The translations under genes were made by a program, and so were the position numbers. From assembly GCA_963924555.1 (NCBI GenBank), contig OZ004585.1, forward strand, positions 8,572,556 to 8,636,555: a stretch of 64,000 nt of DNA, in the 5' to 3' direction. The DNA comes from Crambe crambe (lineage: Eukaryota; Porifera; Demospongiae; Poecilosclerida; Crambeidae). Of this stretch, positions 1 to 10,976 are shown one piece after another; position 1 is the stretch's first letter, and each line of letters begins with the position of its first letter. The notes beneath the pieces were generated by a model. It was not told the origin of the DNA and did not search any database. It saw only the letters and a program-made list of their open reading frames with translations.

Positions 1-58
1 GAGAGGTTTGCTACATACATACAAGTACATGTTAGCTACAATCTATCTTCTATCTTAC

Positions 59-756
59 TTGCTGTTTCCACAATTTCATTGGAGAGGTCTTGTTGCTCCT
101 GGCCCATGTCTTGCTCCACGTCTTGCTGCTCTTGGATTTGGTTATCTATTAATTATGAAGTAACATTATAGTCAGCTAGATCTATATAGGGAAATTTTTG
201 TGGGGTAAAATTATATGATTTTGCTAAAAAAAAATTAATTAGCTATAGCTGTACAAACGGAGGAAGAAATGATCCACACTTTCATTTCTGTAAAACTGAA
301 AAAATTTCCACAAAAAATAAGCCATACAGCTACGCATAGCATGTGTATAACCTGAAAGTGGTGATCTGGATAGGCACTTACCTGATTGTTGCTCCTCCAG
401 TGGGTAGTACTGCTCTTCCACTCCTGCATGATAAAAATTCACACGCGATAGTCATGTAACAACCATAAGGATGTGACAACCATAAGGATGTAACAACCAT
501 CACTGCAGCTATATGAATAGCTAGCTTTGAGCTAAATCCTTACTTCTGCCACCACAGAGAGATGGATACTTGGCACAGATGGAACTCACTAGGACTTTGT
601 CAGCTTTATCTGAAAATTCATAAATTTAATAGGGAGATTTTTAAACCACTAGATAATGTGACTGTTAGCTATAGTTTTTGTAGCCATGGGCTGACCTTGG
701 ATTTTTGCTGTAGCCAGAGCAAACAGAAGTGCGAGGCAGATGACGACTTTCAGCAT
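59..756 (-). CDS. Secreted Gln/Glu-rich protein, short-chain collagen C4-like family, copy 1 (partial)
   Basis: Three minus-strand exons are visible: 756-696 (ATG at 756), 423-382 and 145-59, each with AG and GT borders and matching phase. Exon 1 encodes a signal peptide beginning MLKVVICLALLFALATA. Exons 2 and 3 encode a Gln/Glu-rich linker with short EQQD-type repeats. By comparison with the complete second copy (4223-5632), the next exon should encode the C4-like domain, but it lies left of base 1. Between copies, exons 1 and 2 are identical and exon 3 has one silent change (GAC/GAT). The product should be secreted; the linker's role is unknown. Whether this copy still has its C-terminal exon cannot be judged here. 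Confidence 0.75.
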
Positions 757-878
757 TTTCACAGCTTACAGAATGGCAGAAATGGCAGAGCAGAGAAGTA
801 ATAAATAGTTGTTGTAGTTGCTTGCTTGCTTGCTTGCTTCCAGTGTGTAGCTGTGATCGGAAAGCTTAGCTTGTCTTT

Positions 879-888
879 CTTTTATACC
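879..888 (-). promoter_or_regulatory. TATA box of copy 1
   Basis: On the minus strand the sequence reads GGTATAAAAG about 123 bp upstream of the ATG at 756. The same box is kept in the second copy at 5751-5760. The start site would then lie near 850, giving a 5' UTR of about 95 bases. TATA function is inferred from the match only. Confidence 0.5.
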
Positions 889-2180
889 ATCCATGGATTC
901 CAGCTGCAGCTGGAAGATCATCATACCATGCACTTTGTAATGGAGTTATGGGAATTGAGAGTCACTGGAATAACTTGATCCTAGCTGTAGTTAAATCACT
1001 ATCAGTTATAGGAAATGTTAACCACACGCAACTAAGCTAGATTCTATGGAAGAGAATTTAATTTAACATAGCTGTAGATAATTTTATTAACCAGATGTGG
1101 ATGCATATATTTCATGGAGGAGGTATTATAGCTATTACATTATGGTGAAACATTACACTATACAATAGCTATGGCTACAGGTGAACATTATAGACATGAG
1201 ATATTTCATTACTACACTCCTACTCCATTATTAGTAACTAAAGAAGAGTGTAGTCTTGGCTATACAAGCTATCGAATAGCCGGGACTAGACATTTGCTTT
1301 TTTAACTACTGGTGTCAAGTTATAACTAGCTAGCTATTAGCTACTTTAATGGAATTTCGTGGAAATCTTTCTCGTGTGGGTTGGTTAGGGGCTAAATATA
1401 AATTCCCCAACTAGCTATAGCTAATCTAGCTTTTCGTGGAAGAATGTCAGCTTCATGTATCATGTTGAGCATAATCACAGCTTGATTATGTGGATCATAA
1501 AAGGTCATTATACTTGAAATTTTAGAATTCCTAATGCCAATAGCTAGTTACAACCCTTTATGTACATCTGTATACACTAAGCTTCGTAGCAAATTATGGC
1601 TCTATTGAGGAGAAAAGGGGATAGCAGAGGTGTTGGAAGCAAGATTTGATCGGTTAGGCCTGAAATTGAAATGTAATCCCCCCAAGCTCTAAATTCACTA
1701 CACAATTTGCTATACTCAAACATCATAGGACACTTTCTCCTTTGATATAGCCACTGAATAAATATTACAGCGTAAATATTAATTGTTAACAAACCTTTAA
1801 CCCCTAGTTTTTCCCAAAATATTGGCCAGGCCTGGGCCTGACTGGCCTGACCCGTTCCACCGCCTATGGATAGCTAGTGGTGGAGAGAAGGAGAATTTAT
1901 ACTAGCATGGGAGGCATTATTTAGACTGCATTTGGGGATTAATCAACACCATGCAGGCATGAAAATAAGTCCTGTTTTCCTGGATTCTATTTGGTGTGGA
2001 ATGAGGTTTCTCCTTCCTGCATACAGACACCTTAAAAATTGTAGACAAAGAGATTCCAACTTATAATACTTTCCAGCCTGCCTCTAATATGTCACACTTG
2101 AAAGTCCCCCAGAAAGAACGGACCCCCAAAAAGAAAGATAGCTGAAACATGAAGTGGAACAGAGACCAGGAAAAAAATTT
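889..2180. other. Intergenic part of the duplication, no gene seen
   Basis: This is AT-rich DNA with many TAGCTA words and only short stop-bounded frames. No splice-bounded coding exon was found on either strand. It is shared with 5761-7022 in the second copy. Confidence 0.6.
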
Positions 2181-2332
2181 CCTGATTAGACAGATGTCCT
2201 AATTAGAGAGGTGTCCTGATTAGAAAAGTGTCCTGATTAGAGAGATGTCCTGATTAGAGAGGTATCCTGATTAGAAAAATGTCCTGATTAGAAACATGTC
2301 CGGATTAGACACCGAATTACAAACATGTCCTG
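2181..2332. repeat. Short tandem repeat, ~17 bp unit TGTCCTGATTAGAGAGG
   Basis: About nine degenerate copies of TGTCCTGATTAGAGAGG stand in tandem. The same unit occurs at 7023-7206 in the second copy of the duplication, at 40800-40925 in a Raf intron, and inverted at 37010-37110 and 63330-63400. It is a dispersed sequence family, not a local slippage product. Confidence 0.85.
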
Positions 2333-2606
2333 GGCACAAGACATAGCTAGTCACGTAACTATAGTTACATCATGCAAATATTGACTTGAAGATGAATGCA
2401 TGTACGCTTCTATTGCTATAACCAAGTTCTTATAAGGAGTCAATAGTAGCTAATTAAGCCCAATGATTCCGTCTAGAGTTGGATACTTGATAGTATTTCG
2501 AAAAAAAAAATTCTTACCTGTAGCTAGCTACTTCATTTTTTCAAATATGAGGTTAGTAATGCAGTTAGGAAACCATACAGTTAATTGAACTACAGGGTGG
2601 TTCCTA

Positions 2607-2815
2607 CCCCCTACCCCTCTTCCTTCCCCCTCCCCCTCCCCCTGCCCCATCTCCTCCCCTGCCACATCTTCCTTCTCCTTCTCCCTCTCCCTTCTCTTCC
2701 CTCTCTCCCTTTCCTTCCCCCTACTCCTCTTCCTCTGCTCTCCCTTTTCTCCTAGCTCCTCCCTTGCCCCTCCCCCTACTCCTCTCCCTCCTAGCTCCTA
2801 ACCTTACATTCTCTC
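2607..2815. repeat. Polypyrimidine CT-rich tract
   Basis: About 200 bases are almost entirely C and T on the plus strand, directly after the end of duplication copy 1 and just before the first recognised PH-domain exon. It may act as a long polypyrimidine tract for the acceptor at 2829. It could also form triplex DNA. Confidence 0.8.
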
Positions 2816-2984
2816 TATCACTGCAAAAGTTGAATGTCTTCCTCTTCAACAAGGCAATGGTCCTGACCAGACCCTCCAGTAGAACAGGAACCCTTCTTTA
2901 TCAGGTTAGCACACATAGGGCTGCATTTAGGGGCGGAGAGAGGGCAAAGCCCCTCCAGTAGAACGGGAACCCCTCCTCTACCAG

Positions 2985-2985
<1 letters not shown>

Positions 2986-3015
<30 letters not shown>

Positions 3016-3025
3016 GGGGGGGGGG
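2986..3025. repeat. (GT)n followed by a 27-base G run
   Basis: A GT repeat passes directly into 27 consecutive G. It lies in the intron between the first two PH-domain exons. Such runs are error-prone in sequencing and may form quadruplex DNA. Confidence 0.9.
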
Positions 3026-3526
3026 CAAAAACCCAAACAATGAGGTCAGCACATGTGATGGTTGTGTTCTGGACCTGTTAATTTCTCTGTTCCATTGCCA
3101 CAGCTTGAATCATCAGGATGCTTTTCCATGTCCATATACAGACACAAATTAATTTACTCCTGTGCCCCTATGATAACAGGTTTACCGTCAACCCATTCCT
3201 CTGGAACATTTTGGTGGTGGAAGACATTTCAGACGGAGAGATAAAACTAATGAGCTCCTTCAGAGGGTCGAGATCACTCAAGTCCTCAGGAAGCAGTACA
3301 GGTCAGAGGAGGGAATCTAGTGATCATTACTAGGGTTTATTTCAAGGAGGGGCGAGGGGGGCTTCTTCCCCCTCTGAATGATGGCTTGCCCCCCCCCCCC
3401 CCTAGGAATTAGCTAGCTTTCGTAATGAGATTATCATAGAATTCCACATACATGTAGTTGCCCCTCCTCAATTTTTTTCACTAGGCATTTGACCCCTCTC
3501 GAGCAAAATCCTGAATTAAACCCTGA

Positions 3527-3615
3527 TTACCATAGCAATCATTACCATAGCAATCATTACCATAGCAATCATTACCATAGTGATCATTACCATAGCGATC
3601 ATTACCATAGCTGCA
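3527..3615. repeat. 15-bp tandem repeat ACCATAGCAATCATT
   Basis: About six tandem copies with small changes (CAATC, TGATC, CGATC) lie in the intron before the last PH-domain exon. Confidence 0.9.
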
Positions 3616-4172
3616 TATTTATTTTACCCTGTGAAAACTTCCCACTATTATTATGCTGGTACAATTTGTGTGAACTCACAGGTGAATAAAATAAAGAACA
3701 GATGAAATTTCCTGTGTTCACCTAACTATCACCTTCTCTTATTTAGGATGCAAGTATCTTTTCAGAGTGTCTTGCTCCGACCCCAAGGTGAGTCGCCATG
3801 CCCACACCCTGCAGGCCAACGGGGACTTCGATAAGAAGGTATGGCTGGATGCCTTTAGATCTGTAGTGAAAGTTGTGACCACAACCAGCGAACAGCAGAT
3901 GACCACTGTATGATACCATATACCATGCAATGCTATACTACTTAATTGGATTGTACATAATTTAAGGCTGTACTTTATGAATAGCCTTCCTACTTTCATA
4001 TATAATCACACTTCAACACTTTACGCCAAAACCACAAACATTTTATTCCATGGAAATTTCGCACAAGGTATTCAAAGGAACTAACAGTTACAGAGATAGT
4101 TACTAACTACTGCTAAGCTAATCTCAGGAATCTAACTCAGTCAAATTAAAGTCTGGCTAAACTAGCTACTTG

Positions 4173-4178
4173 TTTATT
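4173..4178 (-). promoter_or_regulatory. Poly(A) signal AATAAA for the C4-like gene
   Basis: AATAAA on the minus strand, about 45 bases past the TAA stop at 4223-4225. A run of 22 A (minus strand) lies between stop and signal. Confidence 0.6.
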
Positions 4179-4222
4179 TCAGTCATGGTCCTTTTTTTTT
4201 TTTTTTTTTTTTCATCTTGGCC

Positions 4223-5632
4223 TTAGATGCTGCACACCACACAGGTGAGCTCTTTGGCTGGAGAGTATGGAGGACAAGGGAGTCCAGAGCAGTGAGGTTC
4301 AGTATGGTAGAGCAGGACTCCATCACGATTTGCATGACTGCCAGGCAGAGACTGCTGAGCTTGATCAACGCAGACGTATTCCGTGCGGAAATGCCCGATG
4401 TGTGAAGTCATGAGGTAGCCCCTGTACTCAGCGTTCCACCTCTCCGGACACTCGGTGGTTCCAGGGATCATCAGAGTGGTTTGGCGAAAACTTGCAAGGC
4501 AAACAGCACAGGGAACGTTGTGATCATGAACTCCTTGCAAAGGATGCTGGTATTCGGAACCAAAAACATATGCATAGCCTTGGATTCCTGGGCGTGTCTT
4601 CAGGGTGTATTTTGGCTCTGGGGGCATGCAGAGGTAGTTTGATGCTCCTCCTCTGTGGATGTAGTAAGTACCACCCGTGATGCCAGTGTACACAAGTCTA
4701 GTCCCTCGGGTTCTAGGACAACCTTTGTTCCCCCACCTGGTGAAGACAACACCGCTCCTACGAAACCCTACATGTCAACGATACACGGAGAGAAACCTCC
4801 GAATAATGGACATACTGGGAACCCAGCCGTCATAGAGAGGTTGCTCTCTTTTGGAGGTTATTTTGTATAATACAAAGGTAGACTGTCCATTGTTGAGAGG
4901 TTTGCTACATACATACAAGTACATGTTAGCTACAATCTATCTTCTATCTTACTTGCTGTTTCCACAATTTCATTGGAGAGGTCTTGTTGCTCCTGGCCCA
5001 TGTCTTGCTCCACATCTTGCTGCTCTTGGATTTGGTTATCTATTAATTATGAAGTGACATTATAGTCAGCTATATAGGGAAATTTTTGTGGGATAAAATT
5101 ATGATTTTGCAAAATAATTAGCTATAGCTGTACAAATGGAGGAAGAAATGGTCCACACTTTCATTTCTGTAAAACTGAAAAAAAAACCACAAAAAATAAG
5201 CCATACAGCTAACGTATAGCGTGTGTATAACTTGAAAGTGGTGATCTTGATAGGAACTTACCTGATTGTTGCTCCTCCAGTGGGTAGTACTGCTCTTCCA
5301 CTCCTGCATGATAAAAATTCACACGCGATAGTCATGTAACAACCATAAGGATGTGACAACCATAAGGATGTAACAACCATCACTGCAGCTATATAAATAG
5401 CTAGCTTTGAGCTAAATCCTTACTTCTGCCACCACAGAGAGATGGATACTTGGCACAGATGGAACTCACTAGGACTTTGTCAGCTTTATCTGAAAATTCA
5501 TAAATTTAATAGGGAGATTTCTAAACCACTAGACTATGTGACTGTTATAGTTTTTGTAGCCATGGGCTGACCTTGGATTTTTGCTGTAGCCAGAGCAAAC
5601 AGAAGTGCGAGGCAGATGACGACTTTCAGCAT
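4223..5632 (-). CDS. Secreted Gln/Glu-rich protein with short-chain collagen C4-like domain (copy 2, complete)
   Basis: Four minus-strand exons (5632-5572, 5303-5262, 5039-4953, 4767-4223) join in phase to 735 bases, 244 residues plus stop. Residues 1-17 form a signal peptide (MLKVVICLALLFALATA). Residues ~20-63 are a Gln/Glu-rich linker. From ~65 to the end is the domain annotated in sponges as short-chain collagen C4-like: FTRWGNKGCP, VYTGITGGTYY, SNYLCMP, GYAYVFGSEYQ, DHNVPCAVC, GYLMTSHIGHFRTEYVCVD, and the C-terminal CVVCSI. Regularly spaced cysteines suggest disulfides. No Gly-X-Y collagen repeat is present, so despite the family name this is a non-collagenous extracellular protein. A MITE copy sits in the last intron. 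The precise role (matrix or secreted recognition) is not known. Confidence 0.85.
4785..4910 (+). mobile_element. MITE copy, ACAGTGGAACCTC family, in last intron of C4-like gene
   Basis: It contains AAACCTCCGAATAATGGAC at the left, TTTTGGAGGTTAT in the middle and TTGTTGAGAGGT to the right. These match the ~160 bp family also at 11706, 13876, 28446, 34050, 38998 and 42152. It overlaps the left boundary of duplication copy 2, so it may mark a breakpoint. Confidence 0.7.
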
Positions 5633-5750
5633 TTTCACAGCTTACAGAATGGCAGAAATGGCAGAGCAGAGAAGTAATAAATAGTTGTTGTAGTTGCTTG
5701 CTTGCTTGCTTCCAGTGTGTAGCTGTGATCGGAAACCTTAGCTTGTCTTT

Positions 5751-5760
5751 CTTTTATACC
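5751..5760 (-). promoter_or_regulatory. TATA box of copy 2
   Basis: GGTATAAAAG on the minus strand, about 119 bp upstream of the ATG at 5632; conserved in copy 1. Confidence 0.5.
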
Positions 5761-7022
5761 ATCCATGGATTCCAGCTGCAGCTGCAAGATCATCCTACCA
5801 TGCACTTTGTAATGGAGTTATGGGAATTGAGAGTCACTGGAATAACTTGATCCTAGCTATAGCTAAATCATTATCAGTTATAGGAAATGTTAACCACACA
5901 CAACTAAGCTAGATTCTATGGAAGAGATTTTAATTTAACGCTGTAGGTAATTAATTTTATTAACCATATGTGGATGCATATATTTCATGGAGGAGGTATT
6001 ATAGCTATTACATTATGGTGAAACATTACACTATACAATAGCTATGGCTACAGGTGAACATTATAGACATGAGATATTTCATTACTACACTCCTACTCCA
6101 TTATTAGTAACTAAAGAAGAGTGTAGTCATGGCTATACAAGCTATCGAATAGCCGGGACTAGACGTTTGCTTCTTTAACTACTGGTGTCAAGTTAACTAG
6201 CTAGCTATTAGCTACTTTAATGGAATTTCGTGGAAATCTTTCTCGTGTGGGTTGGTTAGGGCTAAATATTAATTCCCCAACTAGCTATAGCTAATCTAGC
6301 TTTTCGTGGAAGAATGTCAGCTTCATGTATCATGTTGAGCATAATCACAGCTTGATTATGTGGATCATAAAAGGTTGAAATTTTAGAATTCCTAATGCCA
6401 ATAGCTAGTTACAACCCTTTATGTACATCTGTATACACTAAGCTTCGTAGCAAATTAATAGCTGTGTGGCTCTATTGAGGAGAAAAGGGGATAGCAGAGG
6501 TGTTGGAAGCAAGATTTGATTGGTCAGGCCTGAAATTGAAATGTAATCCCCCAGACCACTGAAGCTCTAAATTCACACAATTTGCTATATTCAAACATCA
6601 TAGGACACTTTCTTTTGATAGCCACTGAATAAATATTACAGTCGTTAACAAACCTTTAACCCCTAGTTTTTCCCAAAATATTGGCCAGGCCTGGGCCTGA
6701 CTGGCCTGACCTGTTCCACCGCCTATGGATAGCTAGAATGTATACTAGCAGGGAGGCATTATTTAGACTGCATTTGGGGATTAATCAACACCATGCAGGC
6801 ATGAAAATAAGTCCTGTTTCCCTGGATCAAATTTCTATTTGGTGTGGAATGAGGTTTCTCCTTCCGGTATACAGACACTTCAAAATTGTAAACAAAGACA
6901 TTCCAACTTATAATACTTTCCAGCCTCTAATATGTCACACTTGAAAGTCCCCCAGAAAGAACAGGCCCCCAGAAAGAAAGATAGCTGAAACATGAAGTGG
7001 AACAGAGACCAGGAAAAAATTT
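5761..7022. other. Intergenic part of duplication copy 2, no gene seen
   Basis: It is the counterpart of 889-2180 and has no splice-bounded coding exon on either strand. The open frame at 6681-6944 is not intact in copy 1, so it is not considered coding. Confidence 0.6.
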
Positions 7023-7206
7023 TCCTGATTAGACAGATGTCCTAATTAAAGAGGCGTCCTGATTAGAAAGGTGTCCTGATTAGAGAGACATCCTGATTAG
7101 AGAGGTGTCCTGATTAGAGAGGTGTCCTGATTAGAAAGGTGTCCGGATTAGAAAGGTGTCCTGATTAGAAAGGTGTCCTGATTAGACACCGAATTATAAA
7201 CATGTC
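7023..7206. repeat. Short tandem repeat, TGTCCTGATTAGAGAGG unit
   Basis: It is the counterpart of 2181-2332 with about ten units. Copy number and unit order differ between the two duplicates, so the array has changed since duplication. Confidence 0.85.
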
Positions 7207-7541
7207 GGCGCAAAACATAGTCACGTAACTATAGTTACATCATGCAAATATTGACTTGAAGATGAATGCACGTACGCTTCTATTGCTATAACCAAGTTCT
7301 TATAAGGAGTCAATAGTAGCTAATTAAGCCCAATGATTCCGTCTAGAGTTGGATACTTGATAGTATGTATTTCGAACAAAATTAATTCTTACCTGTAGCT
7401 ACTTCATGTTTTCAAAAAAGATATGTGGTTAGTAATGCAGTTAGGAAACCATACAGTTAATTAAACTACAGGGTGGTTCCTATTCTCTTTGACACATGGT
7501 GCTTCAGTTTATAGTGCAACTTGAAAGATTTCATCGCTGAC

Positions 7542-8412
7542 ATGAAGGAAAGCAACCCTAGTGTTCTCCAACAATATAACATGGTAGCTCTTATTATAAT
7601 AACAAAGGTGCACTTTAGTGAGCAAGAGACTATCAAATTAATTTCGCTTATCAGTTGAGAATGGAGAAAAAGAGAGTTGAAAAGATTGAAAAGGTTAGTA
7701 GATATAATGCAGCTAAATAATATTAGCTAACATCACGCAGTTAAAATTTGTATGCATTGGCATCCATTGGCAATTTCTGGCATTTACCTATCTTCTTCAT
7801 TATGCATGCATATAATTTACATACAGCGTATCTCTGAGTTAGAGAGAAAAATAAAAATATGGGAAGAGGTGAGTGATGCAAGTATTAATTATGACAATGA
7901 ATGGAGGTTTGAGCAACATGCATTATTCCATTGCAGACTGCAGCCGGCCATCAGATGAAGTTGCGCAAGCCGTCCTTGAGCCAGTGGAAGAGACGTGACC
8001 ATGACTTGCAGGTGCAGTGGAGGGAGCAAATGATATGCGAGAATCGAAAGTCCATCGCTAAACTATATGAAGAAAGGATAAAGCAACTCAATAGTAAGAG
8101 GCTATAATAATAGAGATGAGCTACTGTACCTAGCTATTAGCCATAGTTAGCTACATAATGATAGTCTCATTTGATCCCTTGATCATTCAGTATATAATTC
8201 TTCAAAATAATTTATCTCAATACACTGTTTGATCAGCTCTCTGCTTTTCTGGTAGCTATTTTTAATATGAAATTTGGTCAAGAAATTAATAAATCTGAGC
8301 AGATAATTATAGCTAGTGAATGAGCAATAATTACAGCCCTAAGATTTAAAATTGTTGTATGACCACAAAAAAAGATTTCTGATGCTAATAAGCTAGGGTC
8401 TGACTCCATTCT

Positions 8413-8443
<31 letters not shown>

Positions 8444-10905
8444 CCAGCAAAGGAACATAGTGATCTGAAACTAACATTGGTGAAGGGCAGAGTAGAACGG
8501 ATAGAAAAGGTTAGGAAACTAATGAAGGTCTTACCAAATTAATAGTCAGCTATACGTATCGTACATGCAGCTAACACTACTGCCTATGGCTATAGCTATA
8601 GCTATCTAACTCTTAGCCCCCTCCACCCTAGTCCAAGCCCTAGTCCAAGCCCTAGTCCACCCTAGTCCAAGCCCTAGTCCAAGCCCTAGTCCAAGCCCTA
8701 GTCCAAGCCCTAGTCCAAGCCCCTCGTTTTATCGTTCTTTCTGTTTTATTCACATGCAGCGTATAGCAGGGTTAGAGAAAAAAATAGCAATATTTGAAAA
8801 GGTGAGTGAGTGGATTAACTAGCTATCCAGCTAAACATGATAGAGTAAAACCACCTATCACCATCCTATACATAGGTCAGGTACAAGTGACCTTTGTATG
8901 GGAGGTGGTCTCTTTAAGGAGGTTTATAATAGGCACTATGGTGGAGTAGTCTTTAATAGAGAAGTAGTCTCATTAGATTGTAGGTTTCACTGTACCATGT
9001 CTAGCTTGACGATAGTGGATGATTCATAAGTAACCTGTACAACTGATCTGTACTAGGCTACAGCTGAACATCAGAGGAAGCTGCTGGATCCATCTCTGAG
9101 TGTAAGAAGGAGACGAGATTTGGAGTTCCAGCTGCATTGGAAGGAGCAGGCAATCAAGGAAGAGAAAGAGTTGATCATCAAGTATGAAGAAAAGTTGAAG
9201 CAACTGAATTGTAAGCATAAGATCAAACCTTACGTAGCTGTACTGAGAGCTAGCAATGGAACCTCCAATAAAGGACACTCACTCTGAAAGAGGTACAAAC
9301 CTGTCAACAAAGGACAGTCTAAAAGAACTCCTCTTAATCTCTGTGTGCAGCGATGGAATATTTATAATTGATCTATATTGATGTGAATGCATGATTGAGC
9401 TTTATACAAATCAGTATTGAAAAATATTCTAGATAGCTACTTACGTATAATAGCTAGCTAGATGCTCTATAAGGCTCAGGCTGGGTTTAATAAGGCCTGG
9501 GTACGAGGCTGGGTCCCAAGTGTGTCCATTATTTGGAGGGTTACAGAATAGATGAGAAATTATTATACATTCTTGTTAATAGTTACTTCAAAAGACAGCA
9601 TTGATGGAGCTACTGACAGCATTGACGGAGTTCTTCCTGAAGCTACTGAGAGCGATTTAGCTTTGCTAGAAGCCAGTAGACAAGGGATTGTGGATCGTGT
9701 TAACCAAATACTGCATCATATGAACATGAAGGTTGACTCACAGAACGCTGATGGACATACAGCTCTGATGAAGGCAAGTTTTAACGGACATGTTGATGTG
9801 GCAAGCTTACTGCTGGAAAAGGGAGCACAAGTTGATGCACAGTGTAATGATGGATGGTCTGCTTTATTATGCGCCAGTTCAAAAGGTCGCATCAATGTGG
9901 TTGAAACTTTGTTGAAAAATGGCGCACGAGTTGACTTACAAGATAACAATGGACGATCTTCTCTACTCCATGCTTGTTCAAAAGGTCACATCAATGTGGT
10001 TGAAACACTGTTAGAGAAAGGCGCACAAGTTGACAAGCAAGACAAAGAGGGATGGACACCATTGATGAAAGCATATCAGAATGGACACAATGCTATAATT
10101 GCCGCTCTTTTGAGCAAGAATGCTAATGTTCACTTGGAGAATAATGAAGGAAAGAGTGTGATAGCAATGGCTCTTGACCATAATTATCTAACGAGAGACC
10201 CTGTCTATGAAGGAATACTGTTTTCCAAAATTGAAGATGTAAAGAAAGAAACAATTTCCTCTGCTGAGCAAACCATCGAAAATCATGGCATTTCTTTATC
10301 ATTTCCTGAAAATTCACTCTTGCCTACTGACCCACCTCTAGAGCTGGAGGTTCGACCTTGTTTCAGTGGACCATTTGAGCTTCCAGATGACATGGAATCA
10401 GTGAGTCCAGCTTATATCATAAACCCAAAAAGAAGGATCAAATTCAGAGAAGCTGTGGCATTGAAAGTAAATCATCATGCTAATCTACAAAGTGAGAAGG
10501 ACTGTGAGGATATGGCATTCCTCTCAGCCAGCTGCACTCCAGAGCACAGGGAGTCTGGTCCAGTGTATGTATTTAGAGAAATCCGAGAAACGAAGGGATC
10601 GTTCAAAACAGGAGATGAGGGACCAATTGGAGAAATAGCACTGAAGCATTTTTGCATTATTAAAATTGGTAAAAGAAAGCGTAAAAGAAGTGATGAGGAT
10701 GATGACGATGACTACGAGATATGTGACTCCAAAAGAGCTAAAGGTGTAGTAATTAGTATTCATTCATAGGGTCTATAGGCATCCTAAATCTATAATTTTT
10801 ATTTTGAACAGCTCAGAAAATCTACTCAGCAAGGCTGTACAATAAGGAAAATCTTGCCATAATTTGTGTCTGTCCATATGATCCTTACTATATAAAGGTG
10901 AGTGG

Positions 10906-10976
<71 letters not shown>

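Larger units (their letters stand above)
1..2606. repeat. Segmental duplication, copy 1 (truncated by window start)
   Basis: Bases 1-2606 match 4895-7482 almost throughout, at an offset of 4894 that changes only by small indels. The match stops abruptly at the same point, after the word GGGTGGTTCC, in both copies. The copy carries the first three exons and the promoter of a small secreted-protein gene on the minus strand, then AT-rich intergenic DNA and a short tandem repeat. Coding parts are nearly identical while introns differ by indels, so the copies are recent but not brand new. The true left boundary is outside the window. Confidence 0.95.
2830..3913 (+). pseudogene. NET1/ARHGEF3-like RhoGEF, C-terminal PH domain, frameshifted
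   Basis: Three plus-strand exons encode most of a PH domain like that C-terminal to the DH domain in NET1/ARHGEF3 Rho exchange factors: 2830-2904 (LNVFLFNKAMVLTRP), 3180-3301 (VYRQPIPLE, then VVEDISDGEIKLMSSFRGS) and 3747-3913 (LFRVSCSDP, HTLQA, VWLDAFRSVV, stop TGA). The VYRQPIP and SFRG motifs and the SHTLQAN-like strand are family hallmarks. In exon 3180-3301 the reading frame changes at the T run 3209-3212: one T too many separates two homologous segments. No DH exons are seen upstream. Either this is a broken fragment left by the local duplication, or a base-call error hides a live gene whose 5' part is left of the window. Its 3' end converges on the C4-like gene. Confidence 0.7.
4895..7482. 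repeat. Segmental duplication, copy 2
   Basis: This is the second copy of 1-2606, with dispersed substitutions and small indels. It carries exons 1-3 and the TATA box of the C4-like gene. Confidence 0.95.

Noticed and set aside
6681-6944. 87-codon open frame in duplication copy 2
   Set aside because: It is disrupted by indels in copy 1, whereas the genuine exons are preserved.
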